Shown: positions 1 to 10,823, numbered from the stretch's first letter. The stretch: DNA of 43,982 nt from Geobacteraceae bacterium (GCA_009773645.1 WSYB01000050.1:1-43982); one strand, 5' to 3'. Translations and numbers: made by a program. The notes: generated by a model from the letters alone, not told the origin.

Positions 1-2160
1 AACTGGTGGGGGACGACAGTCGAAAGTGAAATCCAGGCGAAGATTTACGACTGGACCGACGACGGGGCGAAGGGGATCGTGAACTACGCGCCATATCTGG
101 CCGCTCCTGATACGACTGCGCCGATTTCTCCGTCCGCTGGATTTAACGCAACAATAATCGACACTGATATCGTCTTGAGCTGGGATGCTAATCCAGAGAG
201 TGACCTTGCAGGCTACAAGGTCTACTGGGGGACTGATGCGGGATATCCACATACGAACAGTGTTGATGTGGGCAATGTTACCAATTACACTTTGACTGGG
301 ATAGACCCGACCAAGGTCTACCATGTGGCGGTTACTGCCTATGACCGGGACTACAACCCAGCCAACGACGACCCAGACACCACCATCAACGAGAACCAGA
401 CCAACGGCAATGAAAGCTGGTTTGCGGAGTTGACGGTGATGGCTCCCTCTATCGATACAACACCTCCGAAATCCGAGGTGGCTTTCCCTTATAATTGGGC
501 ATTTATCTATGATTCAATTGTAACTATTTCGGGAGCGGCAAATGATGACACTGGCAGTGGGGTCAAGTCCGTCGAAATATCAATTGATGGTGGGACCAAA
601 TGGGTTGCCGTGAACGGCACTTCAAGTTGGCAATACACTTGGAATGTCACTTCTAGCGGAGTTTATACTATTTTGTCCAGAGCAACCGACAATGCAAGCA
701 ATGTTGAAGTCCCATCAACGGGAGTGACCTTCACGGTATCTCTGCCTGATCTCGTTGCGCCAACCGGTTCTATTGCAATTCTGGCTGCCGACAACTACAC
801 CAAGACCACAGCTGTCCCACTCGCCCTTGCTGCCAACGACCCGAGCGGCGTAACCCAAATGTGCATAAGCAACACCGAGACCTGCGCGGATTGGCAGCCC
901 TTAGCTCAATCACTCCCTTGGCAATTAACGAACGGCGATGGGCTGAAAACCGTCAATGTCTGGTATCGCGACACTCTAGGGAATACCAACTCACAGCCAT
1001 ACAGCGCCGGTATCACCCTTGACGCAACATCGCCGGGACTTTCCATCTCGGCATTGGCAAACGGGGCTTTCACCAACAACGGGACACTCAACATCTCCGG
1101 CACTGCTGCAGACAACTACGGAGTGAAGGAGCTGACCATCAACGGTTTTGCCGTTGCAATAAATACCGACAACACCTTTAGCCATGCGCTGCCGCTGGCA
1201 GTCGGCGCTAATACGGTAACGACCCTAGCCAGCGACAACGCCGGGAACCAGACCAGTGACACCAGAACCATTACCTACGATCCGACCGGGCCGGTGCTGA
1301 CAATCTCAATGCCTGCGGACAACAGCAAGACCAACAAGTCGTTCATCGACGTAACCGGCACCATTGATGAAAACGCCTCGGTCACGGTCAAGGTCAACAC
1401 CTACGCACCTGAACTGGCGTCGATAACCGACAACACCTTCACCTACGCCGCCAATCTGAATGCCGGTTCCAACACCATAGAAGTCACCGCCACCGACCTG
1501 GCCCAGAACGAGTCGTCGGCCAAACGGACCGTGACCTATGACGCCCAGGCGCCGAACCTGGCCATAACCGAACCGGCCCAGGACATCACCACCACCCAGG
1601 GGAGCATTCTCCTCAAGGGAGCGGTTTCCGACGCCCTGAGCGCCGTCACCGTCACCATTGCTACCAACGACCAGACCTTCACACCGCCAGTAACAGACGG
1701 GATGTTCGAGCAGACCATTCTGTTACCCGAGGCGAAGAGCTATCCAATTACGGTCACGGCCACTGACGAGGCGGGGAACTCGTCAACCGTCCAGCGAAAC
1801 GTCATCCGGCAGGCGATCTGGAACGACATCACCCCTCAGACGACTGTCACCAAGTCCAGTACCCTCTACGACCGGACCAACAACTGCTACTACGTGCTGC
1901 TGAAGGTGACGAATCCGGCGGCAACGGCACTCACCGGCTCGCTTCGAATGATCATCACCACCCCGAGCATCCCGCTGAAGACGAACCTTTCGGTGGGCCT
2001 CAAGCCCGACGGCTACACCTCTGCCGGGGAACCTTATTTCAACATCGTTCCGCAAGGTGGCTCCATTACTGCCGGCGGTTCCCTCAGCAACCTGCGGGTG
2101 AACTTCGAAATGCAGCGCGTGCCGCTGACTTATGGAGTTAGGGTGGAGCAGTACAAGTAG
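1..2160 (+). CDS. Large surface/secreted multi-domain protein (beta-helix end, FN3, Ig-like repeats), 5' truncated by window
   Basis: The frame is open from base 1, so the GTG at 79 is internal and the gene begins before the window; 719 residues are visible. The first ~33 residues (NWWGT...IYDW.DD...V.Y.PYL) look like the last coil and cap of a parallel beta-helix domain. Then come a fibronectin type III-like domain (about residues 38-150), an Ig-like domain opening with DTTPP, and three or more Ig-like repeats of ~90 residues with the pattern ISGTAADN...TNTFS...GANTVT.TASDNAGN. The last ~115 residues (from WNDITPQTTVTKS) form a domain also found at the end of the next gene. No catalytic residues were recognised. 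The architecture suggests an exported adhesin or surface protein; the signal peptide would lie upstream. Function is inferred from domains only. Confidence 0.85.
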   Translation, partial: NWWGTTVESEIQAKIYDWTDDGAKGIVNYAPYLAAPDTTAPISPSAGFNATIIDTDIVLSWDANPESDLAGYKVYWGTDAGYPHTNSVDVGNVTNYTLTGIDPTKVYHVAVTAYDRDYNPANDDPDTTINENQTNGNESWFAELTVMAPSIDTTPPKSEVAFPYNWAFIYDSIVTISGAANDDTGSGVKSVEISIDGGTKWVAVNGTSSWQYTWNVTSSGVYTILSRATDNASNVEVPSTGVTFTVSLPDLVAPTGSIAILAADNYTKTTAVPLALAANDPSGVTQMCISNTETCADWQPLAQSLPWQLTNGDGLKTVNVWYRDTLGNTNSQPYSAGITLDATSPGLSISALANGAFTNNGTLNISGTAADNYGVKELTINGFAVAINTDNTFSHALPLAVGANTVTTLASDNAGNQTSDTRTITYDPTGPVLTISMPADNSKTNKSFIDVTGTIDENASVTVKVNTYAPELASITDNTFTYAANLNAGSNTIEVTATDLAQNESSAKRTVTYDAQAPNLAITEPAQDITTTQGSILLKGAVSDALSAVTVTIATNDQTFTPPVTDGMFEQTILLPEAKSYPITVTATDEAGNSSTVQRNVIRQAIWNDITPQTTVTKSSTLYDRTNNCYYVLLKVTNPAATALTGSLRMIITTPSIPLKTNLSVGLKPDGYTSAGEPYFNIVPQGGSITAGGSLSNLRVNFEMQRVPLTYGVRVEQYK

Positions 2161-2231
2161 AGTTGGCAGGTTTGTCACAAAAACTTCCATTTTAAACATG
2201 ATAATGAATATTGCATACAGGAGGTATCGTC

Positions 2232-5200
2232 ATGAAGTACAGGCTGATGATGTGGATGATTCTCTGTGTAGTTGTTTTTAATCCTACGTTTGCCCGAGCC
2301 GGAATTGTAAAAACTACAGGCAGCATGAATTTTGGCAGGGAGGCCCATACGGCAACCTTGCTGTCCAGCGGCAAGGTGCTTATTGCTGGTGGAGCCGACA
2401 ACACTGCCAGCTTGAGCAGTTCTGAACTGTATGACCCTAACTCAGGGACTTTCACCAGCACCGGTAGTATGGCAACGGCCAGATATGGTCATTCCGCCAC
2501 GCTGCTTAATAATGGGAAGGTACTCATTACTGGTGGCGTTGTTGGTGTAATTAATAGTATCACCATCAATACCACTGAACTCTACGATCCTGTCACTGGA
2601 ACATTCACTTCGACCGGTAATCTGTCCGTACCACGAGTAAATCATCAAGCAACACTTCTGCAAAACGGCAAGGTTCTGATCTCCGGCGGCGCTGATTACA
2701 ATTACACAAACTCTGTTTTTCATAATACTGCGGAGATCTACGATCCTGTAACTGGTCAGTTTACCCCGGTCGGCAACATGACTGTTGCCCGCAGGTTGCA
2801 CACAGCAACGCTGCTTCAAAACGGTAACGTACTTATTGCGGGTGGCACCGATGGTCATAACGTGTGGGCTTCTTCGGAGATATTCGACACTTCGTCGAAT
2901 ACATTTTCCGTAACCGGCAGTCTAGGCACAGCAAGACACAATGCCACAGCAACGCTGCTGCCCAGCGGTAAAATAATGATCGCTGGTGGCACAAGTATGT
3001 CCAACTCCCTTAGCTCTGTGGAACTTTATGATCCAATCACCAGTACCTTTACTTTCAAGGGGAATCTCAGTAACGCCCTACAAGCACATACAGCTACACT
3101 ACTTAATACCGGCCAATTACTTTTCACCGGTGGAATGACAACCTACGTGCCGCCACTATATCAAAAGACGATGGAACTCTACACCGACTCTACTGGAGTG
3201 TTTTCCTTTGAAGGGAATATGGGGAACGAACGGTATGGTCATACTGCAACGCTGCTGCAAAACGGCAGCGTACTGATTGTGGGCGGCTACTATCATGATT
3301 ACACGGCAAACGCCGACAAGGTGCAGAATTCAGCCGAACTTTATACTAATAACACAGGGCTGGTTGCTTACTGGAGCTTTGACAATAGCAATGCAAACGA
3401 TTCTTCGGGGAATGGCAATCACGGTATCCCGACCGCCAATGTGACGTTTGTTCAAGGTAAGAGTGGAAATGCAGCAAAATTTGGAGGGTATTTTAATCCC
3501 GGACATATTCGCATACCGAACAGCCAGTCTCTACAATTCGACAAGGAGTTAACCATTTCCTTGTGGGCGAGGCTAGATGACCGTTCGGGCATGGATGCAT
3601 GGGGAAATTACAGTTCTCAAGGAGCTTTTGCTCTATTTGCAAAAAGTCATGACCAGAGTGGATACATCGCCCATGTAGGAATGTATAACATTGATTCAAT
3701 TTATACCTGGCTTGGTAATAATATTTTTGGCTCTCCCGTTTTCGTTATGTCAGGCGGCATAAACAGATATGCAGTAGGTGATTGGGTCCATATCGCTTAT
3801 GTGGTGGCTTCAAATCAAGGTACTCTCTATATGAATGGAAATGAGATAACAAGAACCGCAATTACCACCGATTTTAGTATTGCCAATGGTCGAGATTTAT
3901 ATTTGGGGAAATATTCGGATTCTTGGTATCCATTAAATGGAGCCCTCGATGAAGTGAGAATTTACAATCGCGCCCTAACAGCTTCGGAACTGCAAAACCT
4001 ATATTCAGGCAATAATGGAAGCACTGTATCCGGGACTGTGACGTCAAGCGGGACAGGGCTGGCTGGTGTCAGCATCACATTAAGCGGTCCGACCTCGCAG
4101 ACGGCCACGACCGCGTCGGATGGGACGTATTCGTTTACTGGCCTTACAGATGGTACTTACATAATAACTCCCCGTGTAGAAGGGTACACCTTTAACCCGC
4201 CATCAAGAGAGGTGACCGTCTCGGGCATTAATATTAGCGATCTTAATTTCGCAGCATCGCTTCAAGTTACACAAATACCCAAAGGTACCATTGTAGGTAA
4301 AGATCGTTTGTCTATATTTACTGTCAGTGAAAAAGGACAACTCCTCAAATCTGATTTAACGCCGATGGTAACCGGAGACAACTATTTCAATCCGGAAAAA
4401 TCTACAATTGTAATTGTTCACGGCTGGAATCCAGGTTCTTTGGAAAATATAGAATTACCGAAAGATCTTGGCAAGTACACCATTACAATGGCTAAATGGC
4501 TTAAAGAAGATGGCCGGGCCAATGTATACATTTGGGAGTGGCTAAAAAACGCAACAAGTTGGATTCCGCCGGGACCTTGGAAAATCGAATACGAAGCGGA
4601 TGTACTTGCTGAACAATTATCAATCATATTCAATACCTATGGTTATAACGGTAAAATTCACCTAATTGGTCATAGCGCCGGTGCAGCATTGGCTAATGCC
4701 GCAGCAGAAAAAATTAAGCAAAAAAGCGGGATCGAGGTTGACTTACTGACGACCCTTGACGCATATGGAATCACATTTTATGCCTTCAAGAAATACCTTG
4801 AGACTCATAATCTAGGCTATCTTTCCTTGGCGAGCTTTCTTGATAATGTGATTACCAAGAAAAAGGTAAGATTCTCAGATGATTACTGGAACATCGTTGG
4901 ACTTGGAACAAGTACCACTAGAGCGCTCTCGTCCTTGTTTCAAGGCATTCAAGCAGGGATTATTGATCAAAGCATGTGTAGTTTTATGTTAAATGAAAAA
5001 GTTGGTGATACTGCATATTTTATGCAAGAAAATACAACTGAGCTTCAGAAAATGATCAGCAAGCTTCCTGAAATACTCGGTGAGAGTATATTAAACCTTA
5101 TGAAAAGCGCTGAAAATAGCCTTGAGCTACTAAATATTGCTGATGATATATCAGGAGTACTTACTGAAGAATTTGTCAAATCTATCAAATCTGCACCAAC

Positions 5201-6746
5201 ATTTGCGCAGCAACAGTCAATACTTGACATTTCAAACACTGCAGCTGCAACCGTTATTAACCACAAAACTTCGGAATTGCTCACTGCAATTGATTCTTTA
5301 GAATCAGCAGAGAAAGCCCTTAGCCAACTTGGAGAGTTACTGGGACAATACGTAATTGAGACAGGTAAGGTTGTATTTCAGACCGTAATAGATAGATTGA
5401 CTCATAAAGCACCAGTCAATTGGTACATGTCTTCGATCGTCGATCAACTACATGTGGTTCAGGTTGATGATAACAGTGTAGTTAGAACAATTACAGGGAG
5501 CTCTTATCCTGAATTACACCAGTACGGCTTCTATTTTTCACCGATTTTTGGTGAGAGTCATGTTCGCCCTAATCCGTGGGATTTCGATATCCTGCGAGGT
5601 TGCGCAGGCTATTATGACCTAGCCGGAACAACTGGCATTGTAAGAGACATCGGAGTACAAGTTGATGCAGCTATCCAAGCATCCAAAGAATACATTGAAA
5701 GAGTTGAAGACAAAGCGAAAGAAATCGAACAGAAAATTGAAGTTAAAGCAGCCGATTTGATGAATACCATCGATGGTTGGGTTACGGATACAAGCGACAA
5801 GGTAAAGCATTATTTTCAAGATGGCATAGGATGGCTGGCAGCAATTACCGGATCTCCGGTCTTGTTTGCCAAAGATTACTCAGTGCCGGCGGATGCCTCT
5901 TACCTTGGCTTCTCCTTCAAAGTCGATCAAGCTGACAAAGGTGACACGATTGAGGTTTTTGTCAACAATCAATTGGTTTATTACAAATTTGCCGATCAGT
6001 ACCTTGGGCAGGGAATACTGTTTTCTGATTTCATAGATATAAGCAGATGGAGTGGAAAACATATTCACTTAATATTCCGTATTAATAGTTCTGAAGGTGC
6101 GCCGTTAGAAATGAAGCTTTACGATATAAGCTTTACAAATGTTGGTAGTATCCAGAATATTACTGCAGAAGATGGTGATAATGATGGACTGCCTGATGTA
6201 TGGGAAAGACTCTATTGGAAGGATATATCCAATAGTGGAGATTCTGATTTCGACAGCGATGGTTTGAGCAATGCAGAAGAGTATGCAAAAGGAACTGATC
6301 CAACAAAAATAGATACTGACGGTGATGGCTACAGCGATTTTTATGAAATTAAAGCTGGTTTGAATCCATTGGACAAATTCTCTATGCCTCTTCCTACATG
6401 GAACGATATCACCGTCCAGACGACAGTCACCAAGTCTGGCACCCTCTACGATAGGATAAACAACTGTTATTATGTGCTGCTGAAGGTGACGAACCCGGCG
6501 GCAGCGGCACTCAACGGCCCGCTCCGGATGGTCATCACCAACCCGAGCATTCCGCTGAAGACAAATCTGTCGATGGGCCTCAAGCCGGACGGCTATAAGG
6601 CTGCGGGTGAGCCGTACTTCGTCATTAGAAAAGAGGGCGAGGCACTGGCTGCCGGCGCATCCCTCAGCAACCTGCGGGTGAACTTCGAAATGCTGCGGGT
6701 GCCTTTGACTTACGGGATGCGGATTGAGCAGTTTGGGGTGAAGTAA
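2232..6746 (+). CDS. Exported multi-domain protein: Kelch repeats, LamG, carboxypeptidase-regulatory-like, lipase-like, calcium-repeat, shared C-terminal domain
   Basis: The ATG at 2232 is chosen over the upstream TTG (2211) because AGGAGGT at 2219-2225 lies six bases before it and a signal peptide follows (MKYRLMMWMILCVVV, cleavage after ARA). The protein is 1504 aa. Domains in order: seven Kelch-like blades, each with H.ATLL..GKVLI.GG (about 25-365); a LamG/concanavalin-like domain from LVAYWSF to GALDEVRIYNRAL (about 375-585); a carboxypeptidase-regulatory-like fold (about 595-675); an alpha/beta hydrolase with IVIVHGW near 725 and nucleophile motif GHSAG (Ser about 815); a long helical stretch (about 880-1240); calcium-binding D.D.DG repeats of thrombospondin type 3 kind (about 1312-1383); and the C-terminal domain shared with the previous gene. 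The middle (about 4260-6400) is visibly AT-richer than both flanks, suggesting a mosaic origin. Substrate unknown. Confidence 0.85.
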   Translation: MKYRLMMWMILCVVVFNPTFARAGIVKTTGSMNFGREAHTATLLSSGKVLIAGGADNTASLSSSELYDPNSGTFTSTGSMATARYGHSATLLNNGKVLITGGVVGVINSITINTTELYDPVTGTFTSTGNLSVPRVNHQATLLQNGKVLISGGADYNYTNSVFHNTAEIYDPVTGQFTPVGNMTVARRLHTATLLQNGNVLIAGGTDGHNVWASSEIFDTSSNTFSVTGSLGTARHNATATLLPSGKIMIAGGTSMSNSLSSVELYDPITSTFTFKGNLSNALQAHTATLLNTGQLLFTGGMTTYVPPLYQKTMELYTDSTGVFSFEGNMGNERYGHTATLLQNGSVLIVGGYYHDYTANADKVQNSAELYTNNTGLVAYWSFDNSNANDSSGNGNHGIPTANVTFVQGKSGNAAKFGGYFNPGHIRIPNSQSLQFDKELTISLWARLDDRSGMDAWGNYSSQGAFALFAKSHDQSGYIAHVGMYNIDSIYTWLGNNIFGSPVFVMSGGINRYAVGDWVHIAYVVASNQGTLYMNGNEITRTAITTDFSIANGRDLYLGKYSDSWYPLNGALDEVRIYNRALTASELQNLYSGNNGSTVSGTVTSSGTGLAGVSITLSGPTSQTATTASDGTYSFTGLTDGTYIITPRVEGYTFNPPSREVTVSGINISDLNFAASLQVTQIPKGTIVGKDRLSIFTVSEKGQLLKSDLTPMVTGDNYFNPEKSTIVIVHGWNPGSLENIELPKDLGKYTITMAKWLKEDGRANVYIWEWLKNATSWIPPGPWKIEYEADVLAEQLSIIFNTYGYNGKIHLIGHSAGAALANAAAEKIKQKSGIEVDLLTTLDAYGITFYAFKKYLETHNLGYLSLASFLDNVITKKKVRFSDDYWNIVGLGTSTTRALSSLFQGIQAGIIDQSMCSFMLNEKVGDTAYFMQENTTELQKMISKLPEILGESILNLMKSAENSLELLNIADDISGVLTEEFVKSIKSAPTFAQQQSILDISNTAAATVINHKTSELLTAIDSLESAEKALSQLGELLGQYVIETGKVVFQTVIDRLTHKAPVNWYMSSIVDQLHVVQVDDNSVVRTITGSSYPELHQYGFYFSPIFGESHVRPNPWDFDILRGCAGYYDLAGTTGIVRDIGVQVDAAIQASKEYIERVEDKAKEIEQKIEVKAADLMNTIDGWVTDTSDKVKHYFQDGIGWLAAITGSPVLFAKDYSVPADASYLGFSFKVDQADKGDTIEVFVNNQLVYYKFADQYLGQGILFSDFIDISRWSGKHIHLIFRINSSEGAPLEMKLYDISFTNVGSIQNITAEDGDNDGLPDVWERLYWKDISNSGDSDFDSDGLSNAEEYAKGTDPTKIDTDGDGYSDFYEIKAGLNPLDKFSMPLPTWNDITVQTTVTKSGTLYDRINNCYYVLLKVTNPAAAALNGPLRMVITNPSIPLKTNLSMGLKPDGYKAAGEPYFVIRKEGEALAAGASLSNLRVNFEMLRVPLTYGMRIEQFGVK

Positions 6747-6809
6747 GGAACGAGGAACGAGGATAAAGGAACGAGGTAAAGCTCAAGGCTGAAGGCTCAT
6801 AGCTCGAAG
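6747..6809 (+). repeat. Heptad tandem repeat locus 1 (GGAACGA / AAGGCTG words)
   Basis: Nine consecutive degenerate 7-nt units begin on the base after the stop codon of the upstream gene. The first units read GGAACGA and GGATAAA, later ones CTCAAGG and CTGAAGG. No inverted arm was seen here; a terminator-like hairpin follows. Same periodicity as the other heptad loci in the window. Confidence 0.75.
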
Positions 6810-6823
6810 TTTATGGGCAAGAC

Positions 6824-6863
6824 AAAAAGCCTTGCCGGGAAACTGCTCCCTGCGGGGCTTTTT
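6824..6863 (+). terminator. Rho-independent terminator-like hairpin
   Basis: AAAAAGCC at 6824-6831 pairs with GGCTTTTT at 6856-6863, so the T-run is part of the stem and the structure could stop transcription from either side. It separates the large secreted-protein genes from the MNT/HEPN pair. Confidence 0.6.
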
Positions 6864-6943
6864 CATACAATTTCCAAATCGTTGAATTTCTGAATTATTC
6901 ATGTATACTGGCGGACGAAACGGAAAAGAAACCGGGAGAATAT

Positions 6944-7261
6944 ATGCAGGAAGTACGAGAACTCGTCGCGGAATTGCGCAAAAGGCTGGAAGCGCTGTAT
7001 GGACCCATGCTGGTCCAGTTGGTCCTGTTCGGATCGCGGGCACGCGGCGAGGCTGAGCCGGGATCGGACATAGATATTCTCGTGGTGTTGCGCGGCGAGG
7101 TAAACCCCGGCGAGGAAATAAGCAGAACGGGAGGGATCGTCGCGGACCTGTCTCTCGAAAACGATATGGTTATTAGCTGTATCTTCATGGATGAGTATCG
7201 TTACCTCCATCGAAACGGTCCGCTGTTGCGAAATATCCGCAAGGAAGGCATTGCCGCATGA
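6944..7261 (+). CDS. MNT-type nucleotidyltransferase (minimal nucleotidyltransferase of a HEPN/MNT pair)
   Basis: A 105-aa protein with the polymerase-beta-like signature LFGSRARGE...GSDIDILV; Gly30-Ser31 and the D42.D44 pair are the expected nucleotide- and metal-binding residues. The start has GGGAG a few bases upstream. It overlaps the following HEPN gene by ATGA, which implies translational coupling. Known MNT/HEPN pairs act as toxin-antitoxin modules in which the MNT protein neutralises the HEPN protein, in studied cases by adding AMP. That role is transferred from the family and is not shown here. Confidence 0.85.
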   Translation: MQEVRELVAELRKRLEALYGPMLVQLVLFGSRARGEAEPGSDIDILVVLRGEVNPGEEISRTGGIVADLSLENDMVISCIFMDEYRYLHRNGPLLRNIRKEGIAA

Positions 7262-7644
7262 CGGACGAACAGGCGGAACTTCTCCTGGAAGCCCGCGACA
7301 GCGTAGCCGCTGCAAAACTCCTCCTGGGGGGTGAGTATCCGGGTTATGCGGCATCGCGCGCCTATTTTGCCATGTTTTATGTCGCCGAATCTTTTCTTGA
7401 GGGGGAAGGTCTGTCATTTTCCAAACATTCGGCTGTGATTGCCGCTTTTGGCCGTGAGTTTGCCCGCACCGGCAGGGTGCCGGCAGAGTTTCACCGCTAT
7501 CTCATGGAGGCCCAGGAACTTCGGCATAGCGGCGATTATGGTGCTCGTAGCGCGGTCAATCATGAACAGGCCACAGAGCAGATAAAACGAGCGGAGCAGT
7601 TCCTTTCATTGGCCGAACGTCTCATCGGGCCGATTCCTGCGTGA
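7258..7644 (+). CDS. HEPN-domain protein (partner of MNT nucleotidyltransferase)
   Basis: A 128-aa all-helical protein. The segment YAASRAYFAMFYVAESFL followed by F.KHSAVIAAF matches the HEPN family of PF05168 type, and LRHSGDYG is the usual R..xDY motif of that family. RSAVNH later fits the spacing of the RX4H ribonuclease motif of toxic HEPN proteins, but it is not certain that it occupies the catalytic position. The start overlaps the MNT stop (ATGA). Together the two are a likely toxin-antitoxin or nucleotide-signalling pair placed just upstream of the cell-shape operon. Confidence 0.85.
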   Translation: MTDEQAELLLEARDSVAAAKLLLGGEYPGYAASRAYFAMFYVAESFLEGEGLSFSKHSAVIAAFGREFARTGRVPAEFHRYLMEAQELRHSGDYGARSAVNHEQATEQIKRAEQFLSLAERLIGPIPA

Positions 7645-8980
<1,336 letters not shown>

Positions 8981-8991
8981 GGCCGGCAAAT

Positions 8992-9057
8992 GGCAAAGGG
9001 CTAAAGGCTAAGGTTATGAACATACGGCCTTTTGCCCTTAGCCCTTAGCCTTTTGCC
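8992..9057. repeat. Heptad inverted repeat locus 2 (GGCTAAG word)
   Basis: Three 7-nt units (GGCAAAG, GGCTAAA, GGCTAAG) are followed by a short spacer and then by four units of the reverse complement (ending CTTAGCC, TTTTGCC). The arms can pair to form a long hairpin just after mreB. It may act as a terminator or mRNA-stabilising structure. Confidence 0.8.
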
Positions 9058-9108
9058 GCTACCCTGCTTATTTTCATCACTCTTTCCTCCGGAATCTCCC
9101 GATAGTTT

Positions 9109-10185
9109 ATGGACATTTTCAATGTCGACATAGTCGTTCCTGTCTGGAACAGACCCATTGAAACCCGCAACTGCCTGGTGAACCTTGCGCAACATTCTAC
9201 CGGCGCTCGTTTCATTTTGGTGGATAACGGCTGTGATCGTGAAACCGAGAGGCTTTTGCAGGAATTTGCCGAGCGTCTTGACCATAATGCACTTCTGTTG
9301 CGTACCGATACGAATCAGGGGGTTGTCAGGGCAGTAAACAGGGGACTGGCAAGGGCCGAGGCCGCGTATGTCGTAGTTGTGAGGAATACCTCCGTGGTAA
9401 CCGACGGCTGGCTGGAGCCTCTGGTGGCGTTTGCCGAATCCCGACCCGACGCGGGAGTTATCATCCCGCGGCTCATCGAAACTCGCGACGGGGACAAGAA
9501 AAAACGGAAAACGGGTCAGGGTTCGCCCATGGAGGTTTCCCTCTGCTCACTTGCCGCCATGCTCATAAGGAAGGAGTTGTACGACCTGGTCGGTGGCCTT
9601 GAAGAGGAAATGGACGGCGGGCTCTGGTGCCTCAAGGATTACTCCCGGCGTGCTTATGGGGAGGGCTTTCTCACCTTTGCTGTCGAAGGGGGCGCTGTCT
9701 ATTACCGCGAGGAGACTCCCCTGGGGTCGGTGGTGCGGCGGGAAGAGTCCCTGAAGCGGAGTGTCTCGCACTTTACGGAACGGTGGGGAGAGGAAAGGAC
9801 GTTTTGCGTTCACATTCCCAAGGGGGCGGATATTGCCATAATGCGACAGCGCAGCGAGGTGATGTTGAGAGGTGCGCGGCAGGGGCATTTTTTCACCATT
9901 CTTGTCCATTCCGGGCTGCATAAGGAGCTCATCAAGGCCGGCTTTGACCGGCTGCACGGAAATATGCGCATTGAGCCCCTCCCCTTGCTGTTTACTGAAG
10001 GAGGGGGCCGCAAGATCCTGGAATCCCTGCGTCGAGAGACGCCGGGCACCGTTGCGGTTGCCGGCATTGACGGGATTCCTTTTCCCGGAGTGGACGACAT
10101 CACGGCGTTTTCTGAGGTGGAGCGGATCATCAACGCTGCCGAAGCGGAGAGATACGGCCGCGGCTTAAAACTTTGTGAAAGGTGA
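9109..10185 (+). CDS. Family 2 glycosyltransferase
   Basis: A 358-aa protein. The N-terminal ~230 residues are a GT-A fold GT2 domain: DIVVPVWNRP at the start, FILVDNGCD (sugar-nucleotide binding), TNQGVVRAVNRGL and later an ED-like acidic region. No membrane segment is visible. The C-terminal ~120 residues are not recognised. No good Shine-Dalgarno sequence precedes the ATG, so the start is the least certain part. The stop codon lies inside the following heptad repeat. Its place beside gmhA/gmhB suggests a role in LPS core or another surface glycan. Acceptor unknown. Confidence 0.8.
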   Translation: MDIFNVDIVVPVWNRPIETRNCLVNLAQHSTGARFILVDNGCDRETERLLQEFAERLDHNALLLRTDTNQGVVRAVNRGLARAEAAYVVVVRNTSVVTDGWLEPLVAFAESRPDAGVIIPRLIETRDGDKKKRKTGQGSPMEVSLCSLAAMLIRKELYDLVGGLEEEMDGGLWCLKDYSRRAYGEGFLTFAVEGGAVYYREETPLGSVVRREESLKRSVSHFTERWGEERTFCVHIPKGADIAIMRQRSEVMLRGARQGHFFTILVHSGLHKELIKAGFDRLHGNMRIEPLPLLFTEGGGRKILESLRRETPGTVAVAGIDGIPFPGVDDITAFSEVERIINAAEAERYGRGLKLCER

Positions 10186-10209
10186 AGGGTGAAGGGTGAA
10201 GGGTGAAGG
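10175..10209 (+). repeat. Heptad tandem repeat locus 3 (GTGAAGG word)
   Basis: Five exact-period 7-nt units, GTGAAAG then four GTGAAGG. The stop codon of the glycosyltransferase (TGA at 10183-10185) is supplied by the second unit. It lies 8-9 bases before the ribosome-binding site of gmhA. Confidence 0.85.
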
Positions 10210-10227
10210 TCTTTAATAGGAGGGTTT

Positions 10228-10812
10228 ATGGAAAATGAAATTCGCCGGCAGCTCCTCTCCCACCGTGAGGCCGTTGAGACGATCGAGCGGAGTCTTGTCC
10301 CACGGATTGTGGCTGTTGTGGATCTATTGGCCGACGCCCTGGCAAAGGGCAATAAGCTCCTGGTGATGGGCAACGGCGGTTCTGCGGCGGATGCGCAACA
10401 TTTTGCCGCCGAGATCGTAGGACGCTTCAAGCTGGAACGGCGGGCCCTGCCTGCGATCGCCCTTTCGACCGATACCTCCATACTTACCGCCATTGGCAAC
10501 GACTATGGGTTTGAAGCTGTTTTTGCGCGGCAGGTGGAAGCGCTGGCAGCGGAAGGGGATGTGGTGGTCGGTATCTCCACCAGCGGGTCATCTAAAAACG
10601 TTCATCTCGCCATGCTCCTGGCCGGCAAGATGGGGTGCAGGACCGTAGGGCTTTTAGGCCGCGATGGAGGGACCATCAAGGGGATAGCGGATATCGACCT
10701 GACCGTTCCCTGCCAGGATACGCCGCGGGTGCAGGAATGTCACATCACCATCATTCACATCATGTGCGACCTTGTGGAAAAACGGCTTTTTTCTGTGAAA
10801 GGTGAAAAGTGA
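10228..10812 (+). CDS. gmhA: Phosphoheptose isomerase GmhA
   Basis: A 194-aa SIS-domain protein with the GmhA-type phosphosugar loop [15 protein letters not shown], the second loop [10 protein letters not shown], and a C-terminal H(I)[11 protein letters not shown] segment carrying the family's metal/catalytic His and Glu residues. It converts sedoheptulose 7-phosphate to D-glycero-manno-heptose 7-phosphate, the first step of ADP-heptose synthesis for LPS core. AGGAGG precedes the ATG. The last residues (SVKGEK) are encoded by the next heptad repeat. hldE and hldD are not in the window. Confidence 0.95.
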   Translation: MENEIRRQLLSHREAVETIERSLVPRIVAVVDLLADALAKGNKLLVMGNGGSAADAQHFAAEIVGRFKLERRALPAIALSTDTSILTAIGNDYGFEAVFARQVEALAAEGDVVVGISTSGSSKNVHLAMLLAGKMGCRTVGLLGRDGGTIKGIADIDLTVPCQDTPRVQECHITIIHIMCDLVEKRLFSVKGEK

Positions 10813-10822
10813 AAGGTGAAAA
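10795..10822 (+). repeat. Heptad tandem repeat locus 4 (GTGAAAG/GTGAAAA)
   Basis: Four 7-nt units lie across the gmhA stop codon (TGA 10810-10812) and end two bases before the gmhB start at 10824. The AAAGGTG in the repeat sits at Shine-Dalgarno distance from that ATG, so the repeat probably also serves as the ribosome-binding site. Confidence 0.75.
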
Positions 10823-10823
10823 A

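Noticed and set aside
1783-2199. 138-aa minus frame opposite the shared C-terminal domain
   Set aside because: Antisense of a domain conserved in two proteins on the plus strand.
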